Shown here: positions 9,082 to 17,888 of the stretch, piece by piece
Layout of the letters: each line of letters begins with the position of its first letter
How positions within the stretch are numbered: position 1 is the stretch's first letter
NCBI GenBank assembly: GCA_021414025.1
Contig: JAIOPG010000007.1
Coordinates: forward strand, 366,008 to 430,007
Direction: 5' to 3'
Length of the DNA stretch: 64,000 bases
From: Planctomycetota bacterium
Lineage (GTDB): Bacteria; Planctomycetota; Phycisphaerae; Phycisphaerales; SM1A02
Made by a program: the position numbers and the translations under genes
Notes under the pieces: generated by a model
What the model saw: only the letters and a program-made list of their open reading frames with translations
The model's database searches: none
What the model was told of the DNA's origin: nothing

Positions 9082-10125
9082 ATGAACAGCGGATCTTTCA
9101 TCTTCGCACAGCCCTGGGCGCTGGCCTGGCTCTGGCTGGTCGCTGTGGTCGTGCTCGTGGCGTTCCTCGGCCTGCGCAAGCGCCGCGCGCTGCTGCTGCG
9201 CATCGCGTCGTGGCCGCTGGTGCAGCAGCTCATTCCGAACCTGAACCTGGCCCGCGGCTGGTTCCGCGCGGCTCTGGGCGTGCTGGGCATGGTCGCGGTC
9301 ACGCTGGCCCTGATGGATCCGCGCTGGGGCATGCAGGTCGAGCAGATTCAGCAGCGCGGGCTCGACGTCGCATTCATCATCGACGTCAGCCGCTCCATGC
9401 TGGCGGCGGACGCAACGCCGAACCGACTCGAGCGGGCCAAGCAGTTCGCCATCGACGCGAGCGAGGTGCTGGGCGGCGACCGCGTCGCTCTGATTGATTG
9501 CGCCGGCGTCCCCTCGCTGCGGGTTCCGCTCACGCTCAATTACGCGGCCTTCCGTCAGGCGGTGACGGAGCTCGAGCCCAAGGGCGTCACTCGCGGAGGA
9601 TCGCTGCTGGGCGACGCGATCCGTTTGGCGGCACGCAGTTTCCCGGCCGAGTCCAAGGGGGCCAGGGCGATCATCATCCTCAGTGACGGCGAGGACATGG
9701 AGAGCATGCCCGTCGATGCGGCGCGGCAGGCCTTCACGGAGAGCGGCATCCGCATCTTCACCGTGGGCATCGGCGATTCGCGCGACGGCGCCCGCATCCC
9801 CGTGGCGGAGAGCGGCAAGGCGACCCGCTGGCAGATGCACGATGGTCAGGAAGTCTGGACGAAAATGGATGAGACCACGATGCGCGAGATCGCCGCGGCC
9901 GGCGGCGGCGCCTTCATTCCCGCGGGCACCGCCCAGTTGGACATGGCGAAGGTCTACCAGGACAGCATCGGCAATCTGGAGCGCGTGGAGCAGGAGGAGA
10001 CGGTGATCCGCCGCCAGACGCCGCGCTTCCAATGGTTCGCCGGCGCCGCGCTGCTGATCTTGTTGGTGGAGAGTCTGGTCACCGACACGCGCGGCAAGGG
10101 TCAATCAAGGGGGACGCCATCATGA
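9082..10125 (+). CDS. batB: BatB: second membrane VWA protein
   Basis: The 347-residue paralogue of BatA has the same topology: two N-terminal helices (AWLWLVAVVVLVAFL and AALGVLGMVAVTLALM), then a VWA domain. Its MIDAS is Asp101-x-Ser-x-Ser in DVSRSML, with ILSDGEDME further on. A final helix, FAGAALLILLVESLV, ends the protein. It differs from BatA in the DxxTPNRLERAK segment after the MIDAS, typical of BatB. The gene is 10 nt from batA, with GAGGAGCG ahead of the ATG, and its stop overlaps the batC start. Confidence 0.92.
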   Translation: MNSGSFIFAQPWALAWLWLVAVVVLVAFLGLRKRRALLLRIASWPLVQQLIPNLNLARGWFRAALGVLGMVAVTLALMDPRWGMQVEQIQQRGLDVAFIIDVSRSMLAADATPNRLERAKQFAIDASEVLGGDRVALIDCAGVPSLRVPLTLNYAAFRQAVTELEPKGVTRGGSLLGDAIRLAARSFPAESKGARAIIILSDGEDMESMPVDAARQAFTESGIRIFTVGIGDSRDGARIPVAESGKATRWQMHDGQEVWTKMDETTMREIAAAGGGAFIPAGTAQLDMAKVYQDSIGNLERVEQEETVIRRQTPRFQWFAGAALLILLVESLVTDTRGKGQSRGTPS

Positions 10126-11498
10126 TGCTCCGCGGCAAACAATTGCACGCTTCGATCATGGCGCTGACAACGGCCTGCCTCACGCTCGCGGCGGCCGGCC
10201 CGGCGGCGCCCCAATCCAACGCCAAGCCGGCGCCCGGAACTTCCACGCAGGGTGCGCCTTCAAAAGTTGCTCCGACTCCAACGGCTCCGGTCGGATCGGC
10301 GCCAGGCACTGAGCCACAGGTTCGCATGCCCAAGGAGCTCGCGATGCCCGCCAACTCCAACACACTCGAGCCCGCCGAAGTTCCCGAGCGGGAGTGGAAC
10401 GCTGCGGGCCGGACGTTTGACGCCGCTGCCTATCGCCGCGCGGTGAAAGGCGGCATGGCGGCGCTTCGCAACCAGGATTGGGCGGAGGCCGCGAGTCAAT
10501 TCCAGGAATCGCTCAAGCTGAATCCGGATTCCAAGGAAGCCGCCTACAACCTCGGCATCGCCAAGTTCCGTCAGGGCGACTATGCCGGAGCCGAAGAGCT
10601 CTTCAAGAACGCGGCGCAGACGCACTCGGCCGATCTCGCCGCGAAGTCAATGTTCAACGAGGGCAATTCCATCTACGCCAACGCGGTGAAGAATCTCGCC
10701 CAGCCCAAGGCCACTTCTCCTGCGGCGCCCGCCGGAAAAGATGCGGCTTCTCCGCCCGACCTGCAAAAGGGAATCGAAAGCGTCCAGAAGGCCTTCACCC
10801 ATTTCAAGGACGCCTCCGCCGCGAATCCCCAGGATGACGACAGTGCCGTCAACGCGGAGACGTCGCTGAAGCTGCTCAAGCAGCTCAAGGAGGAGCAGAA
10901 GAAGCAGCAACAGCAGCAGAAGCAGGACCAGAAGAAGGATCAGAAGCAGGACAAGGATCAGGAGCAGCAGCAGGATCAGCAGAATTCCGATTCCAAGGAG
11001 GACCAGCAGAAGCAGGATCAAAAGCAGGATCCGCAGAAAGATCAGCAGCAGAAGCCGCAGCAGCAACAGTCGCAGCCCGACGAATCAAAGGATCAACAAC
11101 AGCAGCAGAATCAACAGAAGCCCGACCCGCAAAAGTCTGACCAGCAGAAGCAGGATCAGAAGGATCAGAGCTCTCCGCAAGACGATCAGAAGAAAGAAGA
11201 AGAGCAGCAGAAGAAGGAACAAGAGCAAAAGGACCAGCAGAAGAATCAACCGCAGGACCAACAGAAGCAAGATCAGCAGAAGCAGGATCAGCAACCCGAC
11301 CCAAAGAAGCCGGATGAGCAAAAGCAGGATCAAACCCCGGCGGGACAGGAAGCCCAGGCCGGCGCCGATTCCAAGATGGCTCCGCAGCAGACCGCCCAGC
11401 TTCTGCAATTGGTCCGGGACAAGGAAAAGCAGCGCAACGCCGACAAAAAGGCTAAAGTGACCCGCACGAAAACGCCCCCCGCCGGAAAGGATTGGTAG
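10122..11498 (+). CDS. batC: BatC: TPR protein with an extreme Gln/Lys/Asp-rich linker
   Basis: Starting at the ATGA overlap (10122; a second ATG at 10125), the 458-residue product has a secretory signal ending near AAAGPAAPQS. Tetratricopeptide repeats follow at about 110-170 (AALRNQDWAEAASQF, EAAYNLGIAKFRQGDYAGAEELF). Residues about 253-404 are almost only Q, K, D, E, P and S. The C-terminus is PPAGKDW, the short conserved ending of BatC proteins. The TPRs probably mediate contacts within the periplasmic Bat complex. The linker is far longer than usual for the family. Confidence 0.88.
   Translation: MMLRGKQLHASIMALTTACLTLAAAGPAAPQSNAKPAPGTSTQGAPSKVAPTPTAPVGSAPGTEPQVRMPKELAMPANSNTLEPAEVPEREWNAAGRTFDAAAYRRAVKGGMAALRNQDWAEAASQFQESLKLNPDSKEAAYNLGIAKFRQGDYAGAEELFKNAAQTHSADLAAKSMFNEGNSIYANAVKNLAQPKATSPAAPAGKDAASPPDLQKGIESVQKAFTHFKDASAANPQDDDSAVNAETSLKLLKQLKEEQKKQQQQQKQDQKKDQKQDKDQEQQQDQQNSDSKEDQQKQDQKQDPQKDQQQKPQQQQSQPDESKDQQQQQNQQKPDPQKSDQQKQDQKDQSSPQDDQKKEEEQQKKEQEQKDQQKNQPQDQQKQDQQKQDQQPDPKKPDEQKQDQTPAGQEAQAGADSKMAPQQTAQLLQLVRDKEKQRNADKKAKVTRTKTPPAGKDW
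10880..11335. repeat. Low-complexity CAG/AAG/GAT-rich repeat tract inside batC
   Basis: About 450 bp built from irregular repeats of CAGAAGCAGGATCAG-like units, encoding (Q/K/D)n. It gives long shadow frames on the other strand, read as Leu/Ile runs, which are artefacts. It is prone to replication slippage and assembly error. Confidence 0.9.
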
Positions 11499-11507
11499 TC
11501 GATCGAC

Positions 11508-13337
11508 ATGCGTCCCATGGCCCGTCATTGCATGCCCGCGCTTCTCCTGGCGATCTTCCTCTGCGCCAACGCCCTGGCGCAGGCGGTTGAGTTTCAGCTC
11601 CAGCAGGGCGAGCGCTGGGTGGACACGCCCATCACCATGCAGGTTGTGGTCGCCAACGCGGCCGATGACGCCGCTCCACCGGAGATCGCCCCGAGCCCGG
11701 ATTTCACCAGCGCAGTCGTCGGGGCTCCGCAGCGGATGTGGCAGAGCATCAACGGGGTGCGCCGCACCTCCACCACATGGAGCGTGGAGATGACCCCCAG
11801 GCGAGCCGGCGTGCTGACGCTGCCTCAGGTCAAGGTGGTCTCGGGCGGCCGGCCCTACCTCAGCCCGCCGCAGAGCGTCTCCGTGTCCGCTTCGAACAGC
11901 GACGAAGTGCTCCGCGTCAAGGTGCGCAGCAATCCGGCGTCCCCCTACGTCGGCCAAGCCGCGAACCTGGTCCTGGAGATCGCCGTCCGCTCCTACGCCA
12001 ACCGTGAGTACGACACCGTCTTCGGTGAGGGCAATATGTGGAGGCTGATTGACATTCAAAATTGCTCGTGGGGGGTGTTCGAGCCGCGGTTGCGCGAACT
12101 TGCCCAGAACAATCAGAGGCCATCCGGGAGCGAGGTGATCCGCGACGGCGCGAAATGGTGCATCTACGAGATCGTGAGCAACACCAATGCCGTGAAAAGC
12201 GGACCGCTCGACATCGGCGATGTGCGCGTTGAGTGGAAATATCCGACGGGCATGACGGTCGACCGCGACTTCTTCGGAACCCCGCAGCCGTCGCTCACCG
12301 GCATCCGGAAAGTCTCGGCAACCCCCGCCGCCTCGAATGTGATCGTCAAGGCGCTGCCCGAGGCGGGGCGTCCGGCCTCCTTCCGCGGCGCCGTTGGCTC
12401 CTTCGACCTGCAGGCCTCGGTCAAGCCGGAGAAGGCGGCCGTAGGCGATCCCATGACGCTCACGCTTTCGATCCAGAGCCTTTCCGACAACAGCGAGGAA
12501 CTGCGCTCGCTCCAGCCCCCGCCACTGGACAGCCCGGCGCTGACGAAGGGCTTCCGTATGCCGACCGATCCGCTGGCGGGGACGATCCGCGGATCGACCA
12601 AGATCTTCACGCAGACGCTCCGCCCGCTCTCGGCCGACGTCAAGGAAATCCCGGCGATCGAGTTTTCCTATTTCGATCCCGCCACGTCGAAGTACCGCAC
12701 GGCCTCGACCCGGCCGATTCCGATCCAGGTCAGCCCCTCGGAGCGCCTCTCCGCCGCGGCCCTGGAAGGCGTGGGCGCCGCCAAGCGGGACGCCGCAAAG
12801 AGCAGCTTGACCGAGGTGGATGGCGGACTCTTCGCCAACGCCGCACCGACGGCGGCGCTCCTGATGGACCAGCGGCTCGAGGTCGGCTGGGGCGCTGGAG
12901 TGATCTTCGCGGCCCCGCCCATCCTGGCCTTCGCCCTGCTGCTGGTCCGCAAGCGCATGCATGCTTCGAGGAACAACGCAGGTCTTGCCCGCTCGCGCGG
13001 CGCGGCGAAGAACGCGCGCCGCCAACTGGAGTCCGCCGGCGACGCCGCATCCATCGCGCGATCGATCCAGGCCTACATCGAGGCGCGGACCGGACGGCCG
13101 GAAGGAACGGTGACCCGAAGCGACGCCAAGGCGCTTGCCCGTGAAGCCGGCGCCACCGAAGCCTGCCTGCAGACGCTGGAATCCATTCTCGCTCTGGGCG
13201 AGCGGGCCTCCTTCGCGGCGCATCGCGGCGAAAGCCCGCAGGCCCTGCGCGAGCAGGCTGCCAAGCTCATCGCCGAACTGGACGCGCTCTCCTGGCGGCG
13301 CCGGACCGCCTCCTTCCTCGAGGAGATCCCGCTATGA
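11508..13337 (+). CDS. batD: BatD: oxygen-tolerance-type beta-domain protein
   Basis: The 609-residue protein has a cleavable signal peptide (PALLLAIFLCANALAQA). A series of immunoglobulin-like beta domains follows across about 25-450 (VEFQLQQGERWVDTPITMQVVV, characteristic of the BatD N-terminus). One transmembrane helix, VIFAAPPILAFALLLV, sits near 466-482, and the cytoplasmic tail is about 120 residues of helix. The domain order matches BatD. It is expected to present the beta domains to the periplasm and the tail to the MoxR/DUF58 side. The gene is 9 nt after batC and overlaps batE by ATGA. Confidence 0.88.
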   Translation: MRPMARHCMPALLLAIFLCANALAQAVEFQLQQGERWVDTPITMQVVVANAADDAAPPEIAPSPDFTSAVVGAPQRMWQSINGVRRTSTTWSVEMTPRRAGVLTLPQVKVVSGGRPYLSPPQSVSVSASNSDEVLRVKVRSNPASPYVGQAANLVLEIAVRSYANREYDTVFGEGNMWRLIDIQNCSWGVFEPRLRELAQNNQRPSGSEVIRDGAKWCIYEIVSNTNAVKSGPLDIGDVRVEWKYPTGMTVDRDFFGTPQPSLTGIRKVSATPAASNVIVKALPEAGRPASFRGAVGSFDLQASVKPEKAAVGDPMTLTLSIQSLSDNSEELRSLQPPPLDSPALTKGFRMPTDPLAGTIRGSTKIFTQTLRPLSADVKEIPAIEFSYFDPATSKYRTASTRPIPIQVSPSERLSAAALEGVGAAKRDAAKSSLTEVDGGLFANAAPTAALLMDQRLEVGWGAGVIFAAPPILAFALLLVRKRMHASRNNAGLARSRGAAKNARRQLESAGDAASIARSIQAYIEARTGRPEGTVTRSDAKALAREAGATEACLQTLESILALGERASFAAHRGESPQALREQAAKLIAELDALSWRRRTASFLEEIPL

Positions 13338-14167
13338 GGCCGCTTCGTCGCATGGTCCCGTTCGCCGCAATGTGTGCGCTTGCACTTCTCGCCACGACCG
13401 CCCGTGGCGCTGATGCGCCGCTGAGCGCCGATCTGCTGGCCGCGCAGTCCGCCTACGACCAGGGCGTCGAGAAATCCAAGAGCGACCCCGAGGCGGCGCA
13501 GAAACTTTTCCTTCAGTCCGCGGACGGCTTCGAAAAGATCGCGCAGAGCGGCATCGCCAACGGGCCGCTGCTCTACAACTTGGGCAACGCCCAAGTGCAG
13601 GCGAAGCAGGTCGGGCGCGGCATCGGTTCCTATCTGCGGGCGCAGCGCATCATGCCCGGCGACACGCAGCTGCAATCCAACCTGGCCCACGCGCGCAGCC
13701 TGGTGAAGGATCGCTTCGACTCGGGCGGCGGCATCCTGATGGAGGATGTCTCGGCCTGGTGGCACCTGCTCTCCTTCAACGGACGCCTGGCACTGGCGGG
13801 CCTGCTCTGGACCGGCGCGTGGATCGGCGCGGCGCTGCTGTTCCTCCGCCCGACATCACTTCATCACGAATCGGCGCGGGCGGTCCTGCGGCGCGTCTGC
13901 TGGAGCTGCGGCATTGTCGGCGCCGTGCTCGGAGCGACGGTGGTGGCGGACGTGGCCGCGGCGAGGCTCTGGCCCCAGGGGGTCACGATCACCGACGGGG
14001 TCATGGTCCGCAAGGGAAATGGCGAGGGTTTCGAGCCGCAGTTCGCCGAGCCCCTCTCGCAAGGGGTCGAGTTCCGCGTGCTCGAGCAGCGGCCGGGCTG
14101 GCTGCTGATCCGCCTGGGCGACGGCAAGACCGGCTGGATCCCGGCGGCCCAATCCACGACAGCCTGA
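13334..14167 (+). CDS. batE: BatE: TPR plus SH3-domain membrane protein
   Basis: The 277-residue protein has an N-terminal signal (MVPFAAMCALALLATTARG) and a TPR pair (LLYNLGNAQVQAKQVGRGIGSYLRAQ) at about 77-105. Two membrane helices follow (LAGLLWTGAWIGAALLFL and CGIVGAVLGATVVADVAA), then a C-terminal bacterial SH3 domain (VMVRKGNGEGF...GWLLIRLGDGKTGWIP, about 215-270). This order is that of BatE. SH3b domains often bind cell-wall peptides. It is the last gene of the operon; no T-rich terminator is visible before the tRNA gene. Confidence 0.88.
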   Translation: MRPLRRMVPFAAMCALALLATTARGADAPLSADLLAAQSAYDQGVEKSKSDPEAAQKLFLQSADGFEKIAQSGIANGPLLYNLGNAQVQAKQVGRGIGSYLRAQRIMPGDTQLQSNLAHARSLVKDRFDSGGGILMEDVSAWWHLLSFNGRLALAGLLWTGAWIGAALLFLRPTSLHHESARAVLRRVCWSCGIVGAVLGATVVADVAAARLWPQGVTITDGVMVRKGNGEGFEPQFAEPLSQGVEFRVLEQRPGWLLIRLGDGKTGWIPAAQSTTA

Positions 14168-14218
14168 GCCTTGAACCAGGCCCTTTCCGCGGCCTCGGCT
14201 TCAGCAAAGAATTGATCG

Positions 14219-14247
14219 TTGACCGGATCCGTTTCGAGCGTCATACT
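14219..14247 (+). promoter_or_regulatory. Sigma-70-type promoter of tRNA-Ser
   Basis: TTGACC (14219-14224), 17-bp spacer, CATACT (14242-14247). The predicted start is about 12 nt before the mature tRNA 5' end. Confidence 0.7.
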
Positions 14248-14266
14248 CACGCCCCCCATTCATGCT

Positions 14267-14353
14267 GGAGAGGTGCCTGAGCGGTTGAAGGGGCCCGTCT
14301 CGAAAACGGGTAGTGGGCTTGCCTACTCGTGGGTTCGAATCCCACCCTCTCCG
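14267..14353 (+). tRNA. tRNA-Ser (anticodon CGA)
   Basis: The 87-nt gene folds as a class II tRNA. The acceptor stem is GGAGAGG/CCTCTCC with discriminator G, and the D arm is present. The anticodon stem is CCCGT/ACGGG around loop CTCGAAA, giving anticodon CGA (reads UCG). A long serine-type variable arm (GTGGGCTTGCCTAC) precedes the T arm GTGGGTTCGAATCCCAC. CCA is not encoded. It stands alone between batE and rpoZ. Confidence 0.95.
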
Positions 14354-14409
14354 TTTGTCCGCGCCGCCGGGCGCGATTGCCGCAGGTCGAGCCTGCCGCT
14401 GACCGCGGT

Positions 14410-14643
14410 TTACTTCCGCTTGGCGGACGCGGGCTTGGGAAGATTGCTCGATTCCCAGTCAATGGTGATTTTGTCTTCCATGATCTCGGCCACGACCACT
14501 TCCAGGTCGCTGCGCCCGTTGCGGTCCACCAGCGGCCGGGCGCCCTCGATGATCTCCTTGAGTCGCTTCTGAATCAGGGCGGTCAGCTTGAAGCGGCCGC
14601 CGAATTTCTCCACAATCTCGTCGCTCAAAAGGGCTTCAATCAT
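14410..14643 (-). CDS. rpoZ: RNA polymerase omega subunit
   Basis: The 77-residue product carries the omega core EIVEKFGGRFKLTALIQKR (8-26), including the conserved KLT...QKR helix that latches the beta-prime C-terminus. A variable acidic/basic tail follows. Omega assists beta-prime folding and polymerase assembly. The start is set by the only in-frame ATG that keeps MIEAL at the N-terminus, with a GGAGAT ribosome-binding site. A much longer open frame upstream on this strand is the antisense shadow of the ClC gene. It is transcribed from its own promoter. Confidence 0.85.
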   Translation of the reverse strand: MIEALLSDEIVEKFGGRFKLTALIQKRLKEIIEGARPLVDRNGRSDLEVVVAEIMEDKITIDWESSNLPKPASAKRK

Positions 14644-14694
14644 TTTCAGATCTCCAGGATGGGTCTCGGAATTCGCCGCTTGGGCGAGCCCGGC

Positions 14695-14723
14695 AGTATA
14701 ACAAGGTTTCGATTCCGGGTCGA
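14695..14723 (-). promoter_or_regulatory. Sigma-70-type promoter of rpoZ
   Basis: On the minus strand: TCGACC (-35), 17-bp spacer, TATACT (-10). This leaves a leader of about 45 nt before the rpoZ ATG. Confidence 0.7.
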
Positions 14724-14808
14724 CGCCTTCGCGTCCTCGGAACATCGTCCGCCGCGGGCGGGTCCGGCTGAGTCCGCTTCTTTCATCGCGGATACCCTTC
14801 GCGGATTC

Positions 14809-16629
14809 ATGACGCGTCCCTCGCTCGCCAACCGACTTCGAATCCGCCTGGGCCTGGACCGGGAGTGGTGGCTGGTGGTGGTCGCCGCCGGATTGGGCGT
14901 GGCCATGGGAACGGCGGCGATCGGATTCATCCTGCCCATCCGCTGGCTGGAGCGCCTGCCGGAACATCTGGGGGAGGAATCCGCGGGGATGAGCCAGACG
15001 CTGCTGCTGATCGCCCCCTGCGCCGGCGCCCTTCTGACCGGGCTGGTGTTCTGGCTCTTTCCCACCAATTTCCGCGGGCACGGCGTGACCCGCGTGATGT
15101 TCGCGGTGAATCGCGAGCAATCCAACCTGCCCATGCGGCTGGGCATCCGACACTGGCTGGCGAGCACCTGCACCATCGGCTCCGGCGGCAGCGCCGGGCC
15201 CGAGGGCCCCATCGTCACCATCGGCGCCACCGTCGGCAGCAATATCTCGCGCTGGCTGCGCGGCGACGGCGCCAACGCCGCCACACTGCTGGGATGCGGT
15301 TCGGCAGCGGGACTCGCCGCCGTCTTCAACGCGCCGCTGGCGGCGATCTTCTTCACCATGGAGGTGATCCTGCGCGACTTCTCGCTGCGCACCTTCACGC
15401 CGATCGTGATCGCCAGCGTGGTCAGCGCCGCTACCGCGCAGATGTGGCTGGGCAGCTCGGAGCCGCTCTTCGGCGTCGGCATTGACTTCTTCGCGTCGAA
15501 GGCGGAGGGATTCGTCATCGGGCAGACGCCCTTCTATGTCGCGCTGGGACTGGCGACCGCGCTCATCGCCGTGGGATTCGTGCGGCTCTTTCCCATGAGC
15601 GAGAAAATTTTCTCGCGGATCCCCATGCCGCAGCCGCTGCGCCCGCTGCTCGGCGCGATGCTGCTGGGCCTGCTGGGTTTCGCCTGGGTCGGCCTCTTCA
15701 AGGGCGAGGCCGGCTACCCGCCCTTTTTCGGGGCCGGGTACGCGCCCACCCGGCAACTGCTCGATCGCTCCTTCTACGAAAGCGCGCTCGCCTCCACCAG
15801 CGCCGAGATGCTGCTGATCGCCGGAGCCATCGCCGCCTCGCTGATCCTGAAGATGATCGCCACCTGCCTGACGCTCGGATCCGGCGGCGCCGGCGGCCTC
15901 TTTGCCCCGAGCCTGCTGCTGGGCGCGATGACCGGCGGGGCCGCCGGCATGCTCCTGCACGCGGCGGGTTTCACCAGCGCCCCTCCGCCGACGCACCTGG
16001 CCCTGGTCGGCATGGCGGCGATGCTGGCCTCGACCACGCACGCCCCGCTCACCGGCGTCCTGCTGGTCTACGAACTCACCCGCAGCTACAGCATCATGCT
16101 GCCCCTGATGCTCACCGCGGTCATCGCCTCGCTGGCCAGCCGCGCGCTTTTTCCGGACAGCATCTACACCGCCGAGCTTTCCGCGCTGGGCATCCGGCTG
16201 GGCAGCATGAGCGACCTCACCGTGCTGCGCCGGCTGCACGTCTCCAATCTTCCCTACGACACCGCGGTGCCCGTCGCCGCGCAGGACATGCTCTCCAAGG
16301 TGCTCGCGATCAGCGCCGAGCAGGGCGTCGACGACTTCGTGGTCCTGCACGAGGATGGAACCTACCGCGGTATGGTGACCTCGATTGACCTGCGCCAGGC
16401 GCTGGTCAACCGCCAGGTGATCCCCCTGCTCAGCGTGGACGAAGTCACCCGCGACGACCTGCCGGTGGTCTACGAGGACGACACCCTGGACGTCGCGCTG
16501 GACCGCTTCAGCCGCCACGACGTGGAGCGGCTGGCCGTGCTCTCCCGCGCCGAGCCGCAGCGTGTGCGCGGGCTGATCTCCCGCGCCTCGCTGATGAGCC
16601 GCTACCAGCGCGAATTGGAGGCCTCCTGA
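14809..16629 (+). CDS. ClC-family chloride channel or H+/Cl- exchanger with C-terminal CBS domains
   Basis: From ATG 14809 the product is 606 residues; the open frame further upstream overlaps rpoZ and the tRNA and is not coding. The membrane part holds the ClC selectivity motif GSGGSAGPEGP (about 124-134, with the gating glutamate but Pro in place of the usual Arg of GREGP). It also has GLAAVFNAPLAAIFFTMEV and GSGGAGGLFAPSLLLGAM. Residues about 470-600 form two CBS domains (LSKVLAISAEQGVDDFVVL and TLDVALDRFSRHDVERLAVL), which usually sense adenine nucleotides. Its stop overlaps the rnpA start by 1 nt, so the two are translationally coupled. Confidence 0.93.
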   Translation: MTRPSLANRLRIRLGLDREWWLVVVAAGLGVAMGTAAIGFILPIRWLERLPEHLGEESAGMSQTLLLIAPCAGALLTGLVFWLFPTNFRGHGVTRVMFAVNREQSNLPMRLGIRHWLASTCTIGSGGSAGPEGPIVTIGATVGSNISRWLRGDGANAATLLGCGSAAGLAAVFNAPLAAIFFTMEVILRDFSLRTFTPIVIASVVSAATAQMWLGSSEPLFGVGIDFFASKAEGFVIGQTPFYVALGLATALIAVGFVRLFPMSEKIFSRIPMPQPLRPLLGAMLLGLLGFAWVGLFKGEAGYPPFFGAGYAPTRQLLDRSFYESALASTSAEMLLIAGAIAASLILKMIATCLTLGSGGAGGLFAPSLLLGAMTGGAAGMLLHAAGFTSAPPPTHLALVGMAAMLASTTHAPLTGVLLVYELTRSYSIMLPLMLTAVIASLASRALFPDSIYTAELSALGIRLGSMSDLTVLRRLHVSNLPYDTAVPVAAQDMLSKVLAISAEQGVDDFVVLHEDGTYRGMVTSIDLRQALVNRQVIPLLSVDEVTRDDLPVVYEDDTLDVALDRFSRHDVERLAVLSRAEPQRVRGLISRASLMSRYQRELEAS

Positions 16630-16985
16630 TGGCGGAGGGATCCCTGCGGTTTCCCTCGCGCATGCGGCTGCGCCTTGACCGGGACTTCCGGCGCGTCTAC
16701 GCGGCGCGGCAGCGGATCGAACTGGGGTTCCTCTGCATCTACGCGCTGGGCAACGAGCTCGCCCATGCGCGCATCGGCGTAAGCCTGCCGCGCAAGGTGG
16801 GCACCGCGGTGCGCCGCAACCGCATCAAGCGCCTGTTGCGCGAGGCGTTCCGCCTGACCCAGGCAGACCTGCCGAAGCATCTCGACGCGGTGATCGTGGT
16901 CCGTCCCCACGAGCCGAAGACGCTGAAGGAATACAAGGACGCCCTGCATTCGGCTTTGCACACGCTGGACAAACGCGGCGAGTAG
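16629..16985 (+). CDS. rnpA: Ribonuclease P protein component
   Basis: The 118-residue basic protein has the RnpA signature [14 protein letters not shown] (about 59-72) and the N-terminal [10 protein letters not shown] that binds pre-tRNA leader. It supports the RNase P RNA in 5' maturation of tRNAs. Its start overlaps the ClC stop (TGATG), replacing the usual rpmH-rnpA order. Its last 161 nt are overlapped in antisense by the open frame of yidD. Confidence 0.93.
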   Translation: MAEGSLRFPSRMRLRLDRDFRRVYAARQRIELGFLCIYALGNELAHARIGVSLPRKVGTAVRRNRIKRLLREAFRLTQADLPKHLDAVIVVRPHEPKTLKEYKDALHSALHTLDKRGE

Positions 16986-17223
16986 ACGGAACGGGATCGG
17001 GCCCGGCACCTCCCCAGGGATGGCAGCGGGCGAGCCGCCGCAGCGCCAGCCAGGAGCCGCGCCGCGCCCCGTGGATTCGAAATGCCTCCATCGCATAGTG
17101 CGAGCAGGTGGGCTCAAAGCGGCACCGGCCGCCCAGCCATGGCGACAGGGCGACTTGATATCCGCGGACCAGGCCCATGCCGCACCGCGCGGCGAAGGAA
17201 GGTCGCGGCGTCGGTTCGTTCAT
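16825..17223 (-). CDS. yidD: Membrane protein insertion efficiency factor YidD, with a C-terminal extension antisense to rnpA
   Basis: The YidD core is clear: [32 protein letters not shown] (about 18-48), with the conserved Cys pair and PWLGxxCRFxPTCSxY motif, then [14 protein letters not shown] (about 67-80). The ATG at 17223 overlaps the FAH stop (ATGA), supporting both the start and operon membership. YidD sits at the inner membrane and helps YidC-dependent insertion. The core ends near base 16980, but no stop follows until 16825, adding about 50 Cys/Pro/Arg/Ser-rich residues in antisense to rnpA. Usual YidD proteins are 70-100 aa, so the tail may be non-functional. Confidence 0.85.
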   Translation of the reverse strand: MNEPTPRPSFAARCGMGLVRGYQVALSPWLGGRCRFEPTCSHYAMEAFRIHGARRGSWLALRRLARCHPWGGAGPDPVPSTRRVCPACAKPNAGRPCIPSASSARGDGPRSPRRDASAGLPGSGGTPRATGA

Positions 17224-17888
17224 GTCTCGCGCTGCACCGGGTTGCGGATGCGCCCCACGCCGGGAATCTCGACCTCGACGACGTCGCCATCCTTCAGAAA
17301 GATGGGCGGCTTCCGCGCGGCGCCGACGCCGGAGGGCGATCCCGTGAGGATCAGGGTGCCGGCGAGCAGGGTCGTGCCGTCGCTGAGCGTGGCGATGATC
17401 CGGGCGACCGAGTGGAACATGCCCGCGGTCGAGGCATCCTGCATCACTTCGCCGTTCACCCGGGTGATGATGCGCAGCTGCTGAGGATCGGCGATCCGCT
17501 CGGCCCGCGTCGGCTCCGAGAGCGGGCAGAAGGTGTCGAAGCTTTTTCCCCGGCAAAACTGGCCGCCCGAGCCCTGCTTCTGCCACCACCGGGCGCTGAC
17601 GTCGTTGGCCGCCCGGTAGGCGCGGACCATGCTCAGGGCGTCGCCTTCCTTCACGTTGCGGCAGGTGGTGCCGATCTCGATCGCCAGCTCCCCCTCCCAG
17701 TCGACCTGGGGTCCGGGCTTTTCGCAGATGGCGGGGATGACGATCGCCTGTCCGTCGCCGATCACGCAGGCGGGATTTTTCATGAAGACGATCGGATTCG
17801 GATCCACGGCGCCGCCCATCTCCTGGGCGTGCTCGGCATAGTTGCGTCCGATGGCGAAGATCGCCGGGGGCAGGGTTCGTGCGGTCAT
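17220..17888 (-). CDS. Fumarylacetoacetate hydrolase (FAH) family protein
   Basis: The 222-residue single-domain protein has the FAH fold markers: [10 protein letters not shown] near the N-terminus, the metal site around [12 protein letters not shown] (about 63-74, Glu residues), the catalytic-loop region [14 protein letters not shown], and the C-terminal [22 protein letters not shown]. Members are acylpyruvases, oxaloacetate decarboxylases or 2-oxohept-3-ene-dioate hydratases that use Mg or Mn; the substrate cannot be named here. It overlaps the upstream 651-aa gene and yidD by 4 nt each, so it belongs to the SPFH/ABC operon by position, although a metabolic link is not obvious. Confidence 0.9.
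   Translation of the reverse strand: MTARTLPPAIFAIGRNYAEHAQEMGGAVDPNPIVFMKNPACVIGDGQAIVIPAICEKPGPQVDWEGELAIEIGTTCRNVKEGDALSMVRAYRAANDVSARWWQKQGSGGQFCRGKSFDTFCPLSEPTRAERIADPQQLRIITRVNGEVMQDASTAGMFHSVARIIATLSDGTTLLAGTLILTGSPSGVGAARKPPIFLKDGDVVEVEIPGVGRIRNPVQRET

Noticed and set aside
14360-14375. Hairpin CGCGCC-GCCG-GGCGCG between tRNA-Ser and rpoZ as a terminator
   Set aside because: There is no T-tract on either strand; GC-rich palindromes of this size are common here by chance.
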